Below, one piece after another: positions 15,504-24,501 of a DNA stretch of 32,544 nt. This DNA is from Candidatus Omnitrophota bacterium. Its GTDB lineage: Bacteria > Omnitrophota > Gorgyraeia > Duberdicusellales > 4484-171. The notes beneath the pieces are model-generated. The model was not told where the DNA came from. It did not search any database and saw only the letters and a program-made list of their open reading frames with translations. Position 1 is the first letter of the stretch. Each line of letters opens with the position of its first letter. The position numbers and the translations under genes are program-made. The stretch is from positions 1-32,544 of the forward strand of contig WJJJ01000018.1 in NCBI GenBank assembly GCA_014729775.1. Reading direction: 5' to 3'.

Positions 15504-16381
15504 TTCCATTTTCTTACTATATCGATAAATTTCTTGATTATCTCACGATCGAAAAAAACTATTCGCCGCATACGTTGAAAAATTACGCGTTTGATTTGCG
15601 CGAGTTCGCCGAGTTCCTTCAGAACTACAAAGTGACGGAGATTTCCCGCGTTGATTATTTCGTTCTGCGCAAGTTCTTGAGTACGCTCGCGGAAAAGAAG
15701 ATCAGCAAGCGCACGACTTCCAGGAAAATTTCGACCTTGAAGAGTTTTTTTAAGTTTTTGATACGGGAAGGCGTCATCTCCAGTAATCCGGCCGCATCGC
15801 TGATTTATCCGCGGCTGGAGAAACCGCTTCCTAAATTTCTCACGGAGGCGCAGGTGTCGCGTATCGTCGCGATGCCGGAGGGAAAAGGGGCGCTTACGCT
15901 TCGGGACAAAGCGATGCTCGAATTTCTGTATTCGACAGGGGCGCGGGTTTCGGAAATGGTAACGCTTAAACGGGACGATGTGGATCTTATCGGCGGAAGC
16001 GTGAAAGTGCAAGGGAAAGGACGCAAAGAAAGGATCCTTCCTCTGGGGGAACCCGCGGTCCGCGCATTGAAAGAGTACCTGGATACCCGGGATGATTCGC
16101 GGAGCGCGCTCTTCTTGAATCACCGGGGTACTCCGCTTACGGACCGGGGTGTCCGCAATATTCTGACCCGTTACATGAAAAAGACCGCTTCCGAACTGAA
16201 AGTGTCCCCCCACGTATTCCGGCATTCATTTGCTACGCATCTTTTGAACCGCGGAGCCGATTTGAGGAGTGTCCAGGAACTGCTGGGGCATTCCAGCATT
16301 TCGACCACGCAGGTATATACCCACTTAACGATTGATTCACTCAAGAAAGTATACGAAAAAGCGCATCCGCGCGCCAGGTAA
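15500..16381 (+). CDS. xerC: Tyrosine recombinase XerC/XerD type
   Basis: This recombinase resolves chromosome dimers at dif. The N-terminal SAM-like domain (YYIDKFLDYLTIEKNYSPHT) is followed by a catalytic domain with all expected residues: Arg149 (TGARVSE), Lys173 (GKGRKER), His238 and Arg241 (HVFRH), His264 (LLGHSS) and nucleophile Tyr273 (TQVYTH). The 293-residue length and the position next to topA indicate a housekeeping Xer protein rather than a mobile-element integrase. Sequence alone does not settle XerC versus XerD. ATGA overlap with topA indicates coupling. Confidence 0.93.
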   Translation: MIPFSYYIDKFLDYLTIEKNYSPHTLKNYAFDLREFAEFLQNYKVTEISRVDYFVLRKFLSTLAEKKISKRTTSRKISTLKSFFKFLIREGVISSNPAASLIYPRLEKPLPKFLTEAQVSRIVAMPEGKGALTLRDKAMLEFLYSTGARVSEMVTLKRDDVDLIGGSVKVQGKGRKERILPLGEPAVRALKEYLDTRDDSRSALFLNHRGTPLTDRGVRNILTRYMKKTASELKVSPHVFRHSFATHLLNRGADLRSVQELLGHSSISTTQVYTHLTIDSLKKVYEKAHPRAR

Positions 16382-16386
16382 ATACC

Positions 16387-17691
16387 GTGAAAAATATTTC
16401 CAAGATTATATTTTTTATCTTTTATGATTTATTATTCATTCTGCTTTTCCTTTTGTACCTGCCGGTATATCTGAAACGAGGAAAGATCACTGCTGCCGCG
16501 CTTAAGGAAAAGCTGGGACTGCTTCCTCTGCGGTTGGAGGAGTCGATCTGGATTCAAGTGGTGAGTGTGGGAGAGGTGAATTTAGTCGGAACCCTCATCC
16601 ATCGGCTCCGGGAGAAATATTCACTGCCGATCGTAGTTTCGACCACCACCCTGACGGGAAACATGCTTGCCAAAAAGAAATTCGAATCCACGGCCCACGT
16701 GATTTTTTTTCCTTTTGACCTTTTTTTCGTACTGCGCACCGTAATCCGCCGTTTGAATCCCAAGATATTCATCGCAGTCGAAACCGAAATATGGCCGCAC
16801 GTGTTTTCCGTGTTGCACGAACGCGGCATCCCGAGCGTGATCGTCAACGGCCGTATTTCACGCAAAGCGTTTCAGCAGTACCGGATTATCAAACCCTGCA
16901 TCAGCCGGGTCCTGAGAACCTGCAGCGCAGTCGGCGTACAGAATGAACTTTACCGCCAAAGATTTTTGCAGATCGGATGTCCGCCGGAGAAAACCGCAGT
17001 AAGCGGAAACATGAAATTTGAAAGTATCGGTGTGAATGAAGCCCGCCGGAAGGACTTTTTGTCCCGGTACACTCCCTGTCTCAAGCCGCACGGAGAGTTC
17101 CTGCTGGTTGCGGGCAGTACGCATGCGCCGGAGGAGGAGCTGCTGGTGCGCATATATCAGGATATTATCAAAAGTGAAGCGGGAGTCGGGTTGTGCGTCG
17201 CGCCGCGGCATATCGAACGGGTTCCCGAGCTGGAAAAGAAGATCGCCGCGCTGGGGTTTCCTACGGTGCGGATGAGCCGGATCACCGAGCCGCCGGAGGA
17301 GCGCTGCGTGTTCCTGCTGGATACTATCGGCCAGCTGCGATACCTATATTCTCTTGCCGACGCCTGTTTCGTGGGCGGAAGCATGGGTGCGCACGGAGGG
17401 CAGAATATACTGGAACCTTTATACTTTTCCAAACCGACCTGTTTCGGCTATTCTATGGAGAATTTCCAGGATGTGAAGGAGCGGGTATTAGAAAAAGGAG
17501 CCGGAATTCAGGTGGCGAATACCGAGGAGCTTCGTAAAGTATTACTGCAGTTTGTCAGAGATACCGCGCTGCGGGAGAATTTGAGGGCGAAATGCCGGGT
17601 GGTGTTTGAAGAGGAGAAAAAGAGCCTTACGCATAACATGGAAATTATTCAGCGGCACCTGGATCCGGTCATCGGAAAAAACGAAATATGA
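16387..17691 (+). CDS. waaA: Kdo transferase WaaA (3-deoxy-D-manno-octulosonic acid transferase)
   Basis: WaaA adds Kdo from CMP-Kdo to lipid IVA at the cytoplasmic face of the inner membrane. The 434-residue protein starts with a membrane anchor (about residues 7-28, IIFFIFYDLLFILLFLLYLP). It then shows the family pattern IWIQVVSVGEV, VSTTTLTGN, FFPFD and AVETEIWP. The C-terminal half carries the donor-side motifs VAGSTHAPEEE, APRH and VGGS. The start is GTG 16387 with no clear ribosome site, 5 nt after the recombinase stop. It opens the LPS half of the operon. Confidence 0.94.
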   Translation: MKNISKIIFFIFYDLLFILLFLLYLPVYLKRGKITAAALKEKLGLLPLRLEESIWIQVVSVGEVNLVGTLIHRLREKYSLPIVVSTTTLTGNMLAKKKFESTAHVIFFPFDLFFVLRTVIRRLNPKIFIAVETEIWPHVFSVLHERGIPSVIVNGRISRKAFQQYRIIKPCISRVLRTCSAVGVQNELYRQRFLQIGCPPEKTAVSGNMKFESIGVNEARRKDFLSRYTPCLKPHGEFLLVAGSTHAPEEELLVRIYQDIIKSEAGVGLCVAPRHIERVPELEKKIAALGFPTVRMSRITEPPEERCVFLLDTIGQLRYLYSLADACFVGGSMGAHGGQNILEPLYFSKPTCFGYSMENFQDVKERVLEKGAGIQVANTEELRKVLLQFVRDTALRENLRAKCRVVFEEEKKSLTHNMEIIQRHLDPVIGKNEI

Positions 17692-18719
17692 AGCGAAGAC
17701 TTAGGATGCGCCGGTGGTACGTGAGCTTTCTCGATTCGCCGCACCGAAGTGCGGGGTCAAAGATCTGCGCGGGGGTGTTGTTCGCGGTATCGCTGGTGTA
17801 CGGGGCCGGAGTGGCCGTCCGGAATTTTTTATATCAACGTGAAATGCTGCCTGTCTACCGGGCGTCCGGGCAGGTGATCAGCGTGGGGAATCTTTCCTGG
17901 GGAGGCACGGGAAAAACGCCGCTGACGATGTTGCTGTTTCGCGCATGCGCAGACCGGATGCGCACGGCGGTCATCCGCAGAGGGTACGGGGCCGACGAAC
18001 AGCAGCTCTACCGCGAAGCGGGCGCTTCGGTGTACAGTTTGCCCCAGCGGTCGGCCGTCATGGCCCGGCTGGAGGGTCAGTACGAGTTGTTTGTGCTCGA
18101 TGACGCGTTCCAGCACCGGAAAGTCGTTCGTGATATCGATATTGTCGCGGTAACTCCGAGAGAATTCGAGAAACCGTATCTTATCCCCGCAGGGACGTTG
18201 CGGGAGCCGTTATCCGCGCTGCGCCGCGCCGATATTATCCTTGTGAATCACTGCCGGCAAGAGAAGAAAAGTGCTATTCTTTCGCGTATCAGGCGGCAGA
18301 GCCGTTCTGATACCCCGGTTTTTTTCGCCTCCTACCGGATGCGCGCCTTACGGAATGGAGTCGGAGCGGAGGTGCCTGCCGCGCGGCTGCGGGACATGCG
18401 TCCGGCGGCGTTCGCCGCGGTCGGATATCCTGAAGGATTCTTTTCACTGCTGCGCGATGAGGGGATTACTGTGCACCGTGAAATTGCCTATCCCGATCAT
18501 TATACGCTCGGACCGGCCGAATACCGGGAAATGGAAGAAGGATTGCTGTGTCAGGGACATCAGGCGCTGTTGATCACCGAGAAAGACCGTACGCATCTGC
18601 CTCCCGGCAACAAGCGAATCGAGATCATCTGGGTGCAGGCAGAGTTGCGGATTGAACGGGAAAAAGATTTTCTCGACCGGGTGTTCGGACTGCTCGGTCA
18701 ACGGGGGCATCATACATAA
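17688..18719 (+). CDS. lpxK: Tetraacyldisaccharide 4'-kinase LpxK
   Basis: LpxK phosphorylates the 4' position of the lipid A disaccharide at the inner membrane. The P-loop GNLSWGGTGKTP (about residues 66-77) is the diagnostic LpxK motif. An N-terminal hydrophobic segment (about 25-45), RRGYG, and DDAFQHRKVVRDIDIV follow as in the family. Near the C-terminus, PDHYTL and TEKDRTHLP are also conserved. Length (343) is normal. The start overlaps waaA by ATGA. Confidence 0.93.
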   Translation: MKRRLRMRRWYVSFLDSPHRSAGSKICAGVLFAVSLVYGAGVAVRNFLYQREMLPVYRASGQVISVGNLSWGGTGKTPLTMLLFRACADRMRTAVIRRGYGADEQQLYREAGASVYSLPQRSAVMARLEGQYELFVLDDAFQHRKVVRDIDIVAVTPREFEKPYLIPAGTLREPLSALRRADIILVNHCRQEKKSAILSRIRRQSRSDTPVFFASYRMRALRNGVGAEVPAARLRDMRPAAFAAVGYPEGFFSLLRDEGITVHREIAYPDHYTLGPAEYREMEEGLLCQGHQALLITEKDRTHLPPGNKRIEIIWVQAELRIEREKDFLDRVFGLLGQRGHHT

Positions 18720-18737
18720 AGGAGGGCAGATCCCGGG

Positions 18738-20573
18738 ATGAATCAGAGTTCGCGTAAAGAGCCGGTCGGGTACCGGACCATATATGTCATCCAGAAACTG
18801 CTCATGCGTGTTCCGCTTAAAGGATGTCTGTGGCTGGGGCGGACCGCGGGTACGGTGCTGTATCTGTTGCCGAAGAAAAGGCGTACCGCCTTCAGGAACG
18901 TGAAAACGGCGTTTCCCGAAATGCCTCCCCGTCAGGCTCAGGGAATCGTGAAACGATATTATCGGGATTTCGGAGTTTCGATCGTTTCCTTGTTGATCGC
19001 ACCGAGGGTGCTGGATCAGGTCGATCTCAAAGGCATAGAGCACACACTTGCTGAGGGCGGTATTCTTACTTCGGTACACGCGGGGAATTGGGAGATTTTT
19101 GGGTATGTCTTGGCCCGCGTCCGGCCCTACGCGGTACTGGCCAAACGGCAGAAAAAAACGGTATTGGACCGGTTTCTGCATACGCTGCGTACACGCGGCG
19201 GGATCCGTGTCTGCTATACACTGAAAGAAGTGGTTGCTTGTCTCAAAGAGAATTATTTGGTCGCGGTGGTAATGGACCATGGAGCGGAAAAAGACGCCGC
19301 TTATATAGATTTTTTTTCTCATCCCGTGCCTACGCCCGGCGGCGCGGTGTATCTGGCCAGGAAATTCAATAAGCAGATATTTCCTTCGTTCGGATATTAC
19401 GAGGACGGGTTCCGGATCAAAGGAAACATCGCTTCCCCGGTGAATCCGGCGGGCATTCCGGACCGGGAACTGCTCACTTCTTTGAACCGATTTTTTGAAC
19501 AACAAATACGCCTTCATCCCCATGCGTATTTATGGTATTACAAGCGTTTCAAGAGGAAAAAGGATTTGCAGGTCGTAGTGCTGGACGACGGCAAAAAAGG
19601 ACATTATAATCAGAGCAAGGCTTTTGTCTCTTTTCTGCGGGAAGAACCGGTAGAGATCAAGGTGCAGACAGTAAACGTGCGGTACCGTCAATCGGGTATG
19701 CGGCAGCTGGCAGACGGGTGTGCAATGCTCTTCGGTGCGTGGGGCGGGGAATGGTGTCTGCGCTGGTGTCTCGCTTCCCGGACATGGCACCGTCTCCAAC
19801 ACATATATGCCGATGTAGTGGTAAGCGCGGGCAATTACGCCGCGCCGGTGAACCGGTTGTTTGCTTCTTTTATCGGGGCCCGCGCGGTCACTATTCTCAA
19901 ACCGAATGTGCCCGTGAGAAAATATGATTTAGCCGTCATTCCGGAGCACGACCGGGTTTTCGACCCGGCAGTGGTGACCATTAAGGGGGCGCTCACTTAT
20001 CCTTGTGATACAGAGGAGCCGGCGCGTCAGTGCCGGGCGCATTTTGCGCTGGGACCGGAGAAGAAAATTGCGTTATGTGTCGGCGGGCCGCTGCGTTCGT
20101 CCCGCCAGTTCATGGAACGGCTGAGCCACTTCCTGGCGCAGTTGAAACAGTACGCGCCGGCGCATCAATTGCGCCTGTTGGTCACCACTTCCCGCCGGAC
20201 GCCTCCGGAAGCCGAGGAAGAAATCATCAGGCAGTTGAAAGACTTTCGGTGTACCGAAGCGTTGGTGCTCGCCCGCAGGAAAAATTTCCCGTTCGTGTTC
20301 CCGGGGTTTGTGGCATTGGCCGAGCAGGCGTTCATCAGCGGTGAGAGTATTTCGATGGTTTCGGAAGCGGCCGCGTGGGGAACTCCCTGCGCGGCGGTGA
20401 TGCTGGAATCGTTCGAAGGAAAACACCGGCTATTTCTGGAGTCGATCCGGGATGAAGTGCGGGTGCTGGAGCCTCCCTTCCATATTTCCGCACCGTCAAC
20501 ATCCCGGTGCCGTCTTTATGAGCATAACCGGAATCAGCTAAAAAAGGCGCTGAAGGAGTGCGCACGGACATGA
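18738..20573 (+). CDS. Fusion: LpxL/HtrB-type acyltransferase + ELM1/GtrOC1-type glycosyltransferase-like domain
   Basis: This 611-residue protein has two unrelated halves. Residues 1-271 are a lipid A late acyltransferase: the catalytic H-x4-E box is HAGNWE (His114, Glu119), preceded by the helical FRNVKTAFPE region. Residues 272-611 resemble the ELM1/DUF1022 family (putative glycosyltransferases, also annotated GtrOC1): VVLDDGKKGHYNQSKAF, ADVVVSAGNY, LCVGGP, LVTTSRRTPPE, and the acceptor/donor-loop text ISGESISMVSEAAAWGTP. A ribosome site AAGGAGG lies 12 nt upstream. The frame is continuous, so the fusion is direct. The N-terminal half should acylate Kdo-lipid A; the second half may add a sugar. 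The second role is inference. Confidence 0.85.
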   Translation: MNQSSRKEPVGYRTIYVIQKLLMRVPLKGCLWLGRTAGTVLYLLPKKRRTAFRNVKTAFPEMPPRQAQGIVKRYYRDFGVSIVSLLIAPRVLDQVDLKGIEHTLAEGGILTSVHAGNWEIFGYVLARVRPYAVLAKRQKKTVLDRFLHTLRTRGGIRVCYTLKEVVACLKENYLVAVVMDHGAEKDAAYIDFFSHPVPTPGGAVYLARKFNKQIFPSFGYYEDGFRIKGNIASPVNPAGIPDRELLTSLNRFFEQQIRLHPHAYLWYYKRFKRKKDLQVVVLDDGKKGHYNQSKAFVSFLREEPVEIKVQTVNVRYRQSGMRQLADGCAMLFGAWGGEWCLRWCLASRTWHRLQHIYADVVVSAGNYAAPVNRLFASFIGARAVTILKPNVPVRKYDLAVIPEHDRVFDPAVVTIKGALTYPCDTEEPARQCRAHFALGPEKKIALCVGGPLRSSRQFMERLSHFLAQLKQYAPAHQLRLLVTTSRRTPPEAEEEIIRQLKDFRCTEALVLARRKNFPFVFPGFVALAEQAFISGESISMVSEAAAWGTPCAAVMLESFEGKHRLFLESIRDEVRVLEPPFHISAPSTSRCRLYEHNRNQLKKALKECART

Positions 20574-22636
20574 AAGTAGTACAGATGGTGCCGCGGATGG
20601 AAGTCGGCGGAGTGGAAAAGGGGGTTGTGGATCTGGTAAAGTATTTCCGGGACGGCCGAATTGAACATCAGGTCATCAGCGGAGGCGGACAGTTAGTACC
20701 CCGCCTGCAGGAATACGGAGCGCGCCACCGCTATTCAGCGGTATACCGAAAATCTCCGTTTTCACTGGCGCTGATTCCGAAAGTACGCAGAATTCTGGTA
20801 CAGGAACGCGCAGCGATACTGCATGCCAGGTCCCGGGTGCCGGCCTGGATCGGGTTTTTCGCCACGCGCAATACCGATACCCATTTTCTTACCACCGCTC
20901 ACGGAATGTATAAAAGCCGGAGATGGAGCGAGGTCATGAGCTGGGGGAAATACGTGATCTGTCCGTCCCGGACAGTAGCCAGGCACATCAAACAGTGGTA
21001 TCAGATACCGGATGAAAAGATTATCGTGATACCCCGCTGGGTTGATCTTTCGCTGTTTTCCTGCCGTCCCTATTCGGAACGCCGCTCGAGCAATCTGATC
21101 GTGAGTGTCGGGCGGATCTCTCCGTCGAAGGGGTACGAATATCTTATCGAAGCATTTAAACGGCTGGTTCGCGAAAATTCGTACCTCACCCTGCATATCG
21201 TTGGGACGCCTGACGCGTCGAAAATGAATTATTTTCATCATCTGAAACACCTGGTCACAAGACATTCTCTGCATTACAACGTGAAATTTATCGGTTACCG
21301 GGAGGATATCCCGGGAATACTTCACGATGCCCGTATGCTCGTGGCTCCGTCGGTACAGGATGAATCCTTTGGCCGGGTTATTATTGAAGCAATGGCTGCT
21401 GGGGTTCCGGTGGTGGCTTCCCGGGTGGGGGGATATCAGGAACTTATCCGTGACGGCCGGGACGGGATATTAGTGAATCCCCGGGACAGTGAGTCTCTCG
21501 CGGGAGGCATGCGGGAAGTCCTGCAGGAATCGATGCATGCCGCATACATGACGGAACAGGCAAGAGGAAAAGTCGAGCGGGAGTACACGCTGGAGACATG
21601 TTTGGAAAAAACCGCCGGCGTGTACGAGAAGACGGTATCGGAAAAACGCATTCTTGTGATGAAAATATCGGCCCTGGGAGACTTGATCCTGGTTTTTCCG
21701 GCTTTGCGGGCGTTACGGGAACGATTCCCCCGGGCTCGGATCACCCTGCTGACGCACAGAAAATTCACTCCACTGCTGTTCGAATGTCCCTATGTGGACG
21801 AAGTGGTCAGCGTCGAAGATCGATATCGTCGTCTCGGATATATCGTGAAATTAAGCGGGATGCTCAGGAGGAAATCATATGATTACGTGATTGATCTGCA
21901 GAATAACCGCGCTTCGCATCTGATCGCGTTTCTCACGTTTCCCCGGTATTCCTTCGGGTATCGACGACGTTTGGGATTTTTGTTGAGCCGGCCGGCGGAA
22001 ATTACGCGCAGTGATGACCCAATGACTTCGCAGGAAAGAATATTACGTTATTTAGGGGTCACGCTCAAATCAAAAGAGCTTCTTTTTTGGGAGACAGGCG
22101 AAAAGCCTTCTCTTCATTTACCCCAAGGGAATTTTATCGGGGTCAATGTGGGGGCGTCCAGGAAATGGGAAACAAAAAACTGGCCTGTGGATTCTATCGT
22201 GAAGCTTATCCGGCTGATCTACAAGTACCTTCCCTCATATAAAGTCGCGTTGCTCGGCGACCGTGATTCCTGCGCCCGCGCGCGGCAGATCGATGCGGCG
22301 GTGTTCCCTCAGCCGTTTGATCTGTGCGGAAAGACGCAGCTGGGGGATCTTCCCTCGCTATTGAGACAACTGGATGCCTGCGTGACGCCCGACACCGCGA
22401 CGCTGCATTTGGCTCGTGCCTGCGGAGTTCCGGTAGTGGCACTGTTCGGTCCAACGGACCCCCGGCGACATACCGTCGCGTCATCGGAATTGCGCGTGCT
22501 GGAGGGGCAGACCGAATGCCGGCATTGCTATCGTCCGCGCTGCGGAGCCGAGGATCCTGGTCAATGCATGCACAGCATCGAGCCGAAAGCCGTGTTCCAG
22601 GAACTGAAATCACTGCTTTCGGCGGCAGGGAAGTGA
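20570..22636 (+). CDS. Fusion: GT4 glycosyltransferase + GT9 heptosyltransferase
   Basis: This two-domain enzyme probably builds LPS core. I chose ATG 20570 (688 residues), which overlaps the previous stop (ATGA) and follows GAAGGAG, over the upstream GTG 20558. Residues 1 to about 355 are a GT-B, GT4-type transferase: MVPRMEVGGVEKG at the start, SVGRISPSKGYEYLIEAF, and ESFGRVIIEAMAAGVPVVAS. Residues about 360-688 are a GT9 heptosyltransferase: RILVMKISALGDLI at the start and TPDTATLHLARACGVPVVALFGPTDP at the end. The junction at VYEKTVSEKRI is short. A C-terminal Cys cluster (CRHC...RC...QCM) is present. Each half has a full-length domain, so neither looks degenerate. Confidence 0.87.
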   Translation: MKVVQMVPRMEVGGVEKGVVDLVKYFRDGRIEHQVISGGGQLVPRLQEYGARHRYSAVYRKSPFSLALIPKVRRILVQERAAILHARSRVPAWIGFFATRNTDTHFLTTAHGMYKSRRWSEVMSWGKYVICPSRTVARHIKQWYQIPDEKIIVIPRWVDLSLFSCRPYSERRSSNLIVSVGRISPSKGYEYLIEAFKRLVRENSYLTLHIVGTPDASKMNYFHHLKHLVTRHSLHYNVKFIGYREDIPGILHDARMLVAPSVQDESFGRVIIEAMAAGVPVVASRVGGYQELIRDGRDGILVNPRDSESLAGGMREVLQESMHAAYMTEQARGKVEREYTLETCLEKTAGVYEKTVSEKRILVMKISALGDLILVFPALRALRERFPRARITLLTHRKFTPLLFECPYVDEVVSVEDRYRRLGYIVKLSGMLRRKSYDYVIDLQNNRASHLIAFLTFPRYSFGYRRRLGFLLSRPAEITRSDDPMTSQERILRYLGVTLKSKELLFWETGEKPSLHLPQGNFIGVNVGASRKWETKNWPVDSIVKLIRLIYKYLPSYKVALLGDRDSCARARQIDAAVFPQPFDLCGKTQLGDLPSLLRQLDACVTPDTATLHLARACGVPVVALFGPTDPRRHTVASSELRVLEGQTECRHCYRPRCGAEDPGQCMHSIEPKAVFQELKSLLSAAGK

Positions 22637-22638
22637 AC

Positions 22639-23721
22639 ATGACCGTGCTGATACTGACTACTCATTTGAATCGGGGAGGTATTTCCCGTTACTGTGTGAA
22701 TTTGGCCAGAGGACTGCATGCTGCGGGCCACCGGGTGGTGGTCGCCTCAGGAGGCGGAGAATGGGCGGAATCACTCGCTCAACTCGGCATCGCGCATTGT
22801 CATATACCGATCCAAACCAAGCTGATTGTCAGCGGAAAAGTTTGGCTGGCCTATTTCCGTTTGGTATCCGGAATGAAGAACCGGCAAATCGATATGATTC
22901 ACGCCAATACCCGGGTCACGCAGTTTCTGTCACGGCTGCTTGCCCGCAGATGGAGGGTTCCTTCGGTCAGTACGTTTCACGGTTTCTACCGGCCGTCTTT
23001 CATCCGGCGGGTTCTCCCTTGCGCCGGAGACAGGACGATAGCCGTCAGTCAGGCGGTGCGGCGGCATCTTGTGGCGGATCTTCATATCCCTCCCGCGCGA
23101 ATCCGGGTCGTGCCCAACGGGATCGATCTGGAATCTTTTGCCGGAACAAAAGGGAAGAAAGAGCAGTTCGGCTATCCGACTCATGTCTTTCTGTTCGGCA
23201 TTTTAGGCCGGATATCCGAGGAAAAAGGCCATTTTCTGGCGGTGAAAGCCTTTGCGCGTCTTTCCCGCGGGAATTTTTATCTGGTATGCAGCGGAAGGGG
23301 GAAAAAAGAAGCAGAATTAGATCATCTCATCCGTTCGCTGGGGGTCAGCGACCGGGTCCGGCGGGGCGAGTGGAACGCGGAACGATTTCTTGATATAATC
23401 GATGTGCTTCTCGTGCCCTCTCGAAAAGAAGGGTTCGGCTATGTGGTGCTGGAGGCCTTTGCCAAGGGAGTACCGGTAATCGCTTCAAGGACCGGCGGGC
23501 TGGAGGAATTAATCCGGGACCGCGAAAACGGTGTGCTGGTACCGCCGCGCGACCCAGCCGCGCTCGCCGCGGCGATGGGAGAACTTGCGGCTGACGCCCA
23601 TCTTCGCCGTACCTTTGCGGAGCGGGGGCGCCGCGAAGCCAGAGAATTCAGTGTGAACGTGATGACGCGCAAGACGGAACAGGTCTATTATGAACTCATG
23701 AGAAAGGACGGAGAATCGTGA
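22639..23721 (+). CDS. GT4-family glycosyltransferase
   Basis: This GT-B fold retaining glycosyltransferase probably acts on LPS core or a surface polysaccharide. The N-terminal LTTHLNRGGISRYCVNLARGL and the C-terminal nucleotide-sugar site PSRKEGFGYVVLEAFAKGVPVIAS with the conserved E-x7-E are seen, plus GRISEEKGH in the middle. I chose ATG 22639 (360 residues) because AGGGA lies 7 nt upstream; GTG 22633 is too close. The long 5' extension of the track ORF (from 22324) reads antiparallel content of the previous gene and is not real. It overlaps the next gene by 4 nt. Confidence 0.88.
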   Translation: MTVLILTTHLNRGGISRYCVNLARGLHAAGHRVVVASGGGEWAESLAQLGIAHCHIPIQTKLIVSGKVWLAYFRLVSGMKNRQIDMIHANTRVTQFLSRLLARRWRVPSVSTFHGFYRPSFIRRVLPCAGDRTIAVSQAVRRHLVADLHIPPARIRVVPNGIDLESFAGTKGKKEQFGYPTHVFLFGILGRISEEKGHFLAVKAFARLSRGNFYLVCSGRGKKEAELDHLIRSLGVSDRVRRGEWNAERFLDIIDVLLVPSRKEGFGYVVLEAFAKGVPVIASRTGGLEELIRDRENGVLVPPRDPAALAAAMGELAADAHLRRTFAERGRREAREFSVNVMTRKTEQVYYELMRKDGES

Positions 23722-24482
23722 GAAAAGTCGTTTTTTTCCTCATGGCCGCCGTTGTCGTGGCCGCGGCGTTCTTTGTATGGCTGTATCCTCAATATGAAGT
23801 TCCCATTCTGATGTACCATTCGTTCAATGAGGCCTTGGTGGGCAAATATGCGGCGGTTTCTCCCAAAGTGTTTGCCCGTCAGATGGAATTTCTGCATGAT
23901 CGCGGATATCACGTGATTTCGTTAGAAGAATACTGCTGGATGCGTATTTCGGATAAACGGATCCCCAGAAATTCGGTGGTACTTACGATCGATGACGGAT
24001 ATGAAGATACCGTGCGCGCGTTTGAGATCCTTGACCGTTACGATTTCCCTGTAACGGCGTTTGTAATTACGGAAAAGATCGGAACGGCCGGCTATTTAAC
24101 ACGGGAAGATATCCAAAGGTACTTATCAAACCGTACCGGCACGTTAGGATCCCATACCATGACCGAAGCCTATCTCCCCGAAATTTCCGAACCGGCCCTG
24201 GAAAAAGAAGTGATTACTTCCAAAAAAGTTCTGGAGAAACGATTTGAGGTGCCGGTAAATACTTTCTCGTACACCCGGGGAGGGTATGATCGGCGGGTAT
24301 TGGCGAAGGTGGAGGAGGCCGGCTATCTCTGCGCGTGCACTACGAATCGCGGATATACCAAGGATCAGCCGCGGTATGAATTGAGAAGGATCAAGGTGAC
24401 CGACCGCGACACCGGAATCCGTTTTTGGGGGAAGCTCACCGGGTATTATAATGTTTTTCGGGAGTTGAAGGAACCCCATTAA
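23718..24482 (+). CDS. Polysaccharide deacetylase-like protein (NodB/CE4), membrane-anchored, altered metal motif
   Basis: The protein starts with GTG 23718 and has an N-terminal signal-anchor (residues 4-22), so the catalytic domain faces the periplasm. The NodB fold is indicated by ILMYHSFNE, FARQMEFLHDRGYHVISLEEY and LTIDDGYEDT (Asp92, Asp93). The second motif should read H-x3-H-P but here is H146-T-M-T-E150, so the second metal-binding His is Glu and the Pro is Ala. The third motif, FSYTRGGYD, has Thr where Pro is usual. The resemblance is closest to IcaB/PgaB-type deacetylases. It may have altered metal use or be inactive. Its place among glycosyltransferases suggests a surface glycan substrate. 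Confidence 0.8.
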   Translation: MRKVVFFLMAAVVVAAAFFVWLYPQYEVPILMYHSFNEALVGKYAAVSPKVFARQMEFLHDRGYHVISLEEYCWMRISDKRIPRNSVVLTIDDGYEDTVRAFEILDRYDFPVTAFVITEKIGTAGYLTREDIQRYLSNRTGTLGSHTMTEAYLPEISEPALEKEVITSKKVLEKRFEVPVNTFSYTRGGYDRRVLAKVEEAGYLCACTTNRGYTKDQPRYELRRIKVTDRDTGIRFWGKLTGYYNVFRELKEPH

Positions 24483-24501
24483 AACCGCAGGATTATCGTT
24501 G

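Noticed and set aside
15500-16381. Tyrosine recombinase as an integrase of a mobile element
   Set aside because: Its length, N-terminal domain and position coupled to topA match housekeeping Xer; no att-like repeats or element genes flank it.
22324-22638. N-terminal extension of the GT4 ORF starting at 22324
   Set aside because: It overlaps the end of the GT4::GT9 gene in another frame; the family N-terminus (MTVLILTTHLNRGG) begins at 22639 behind a ribosome site.
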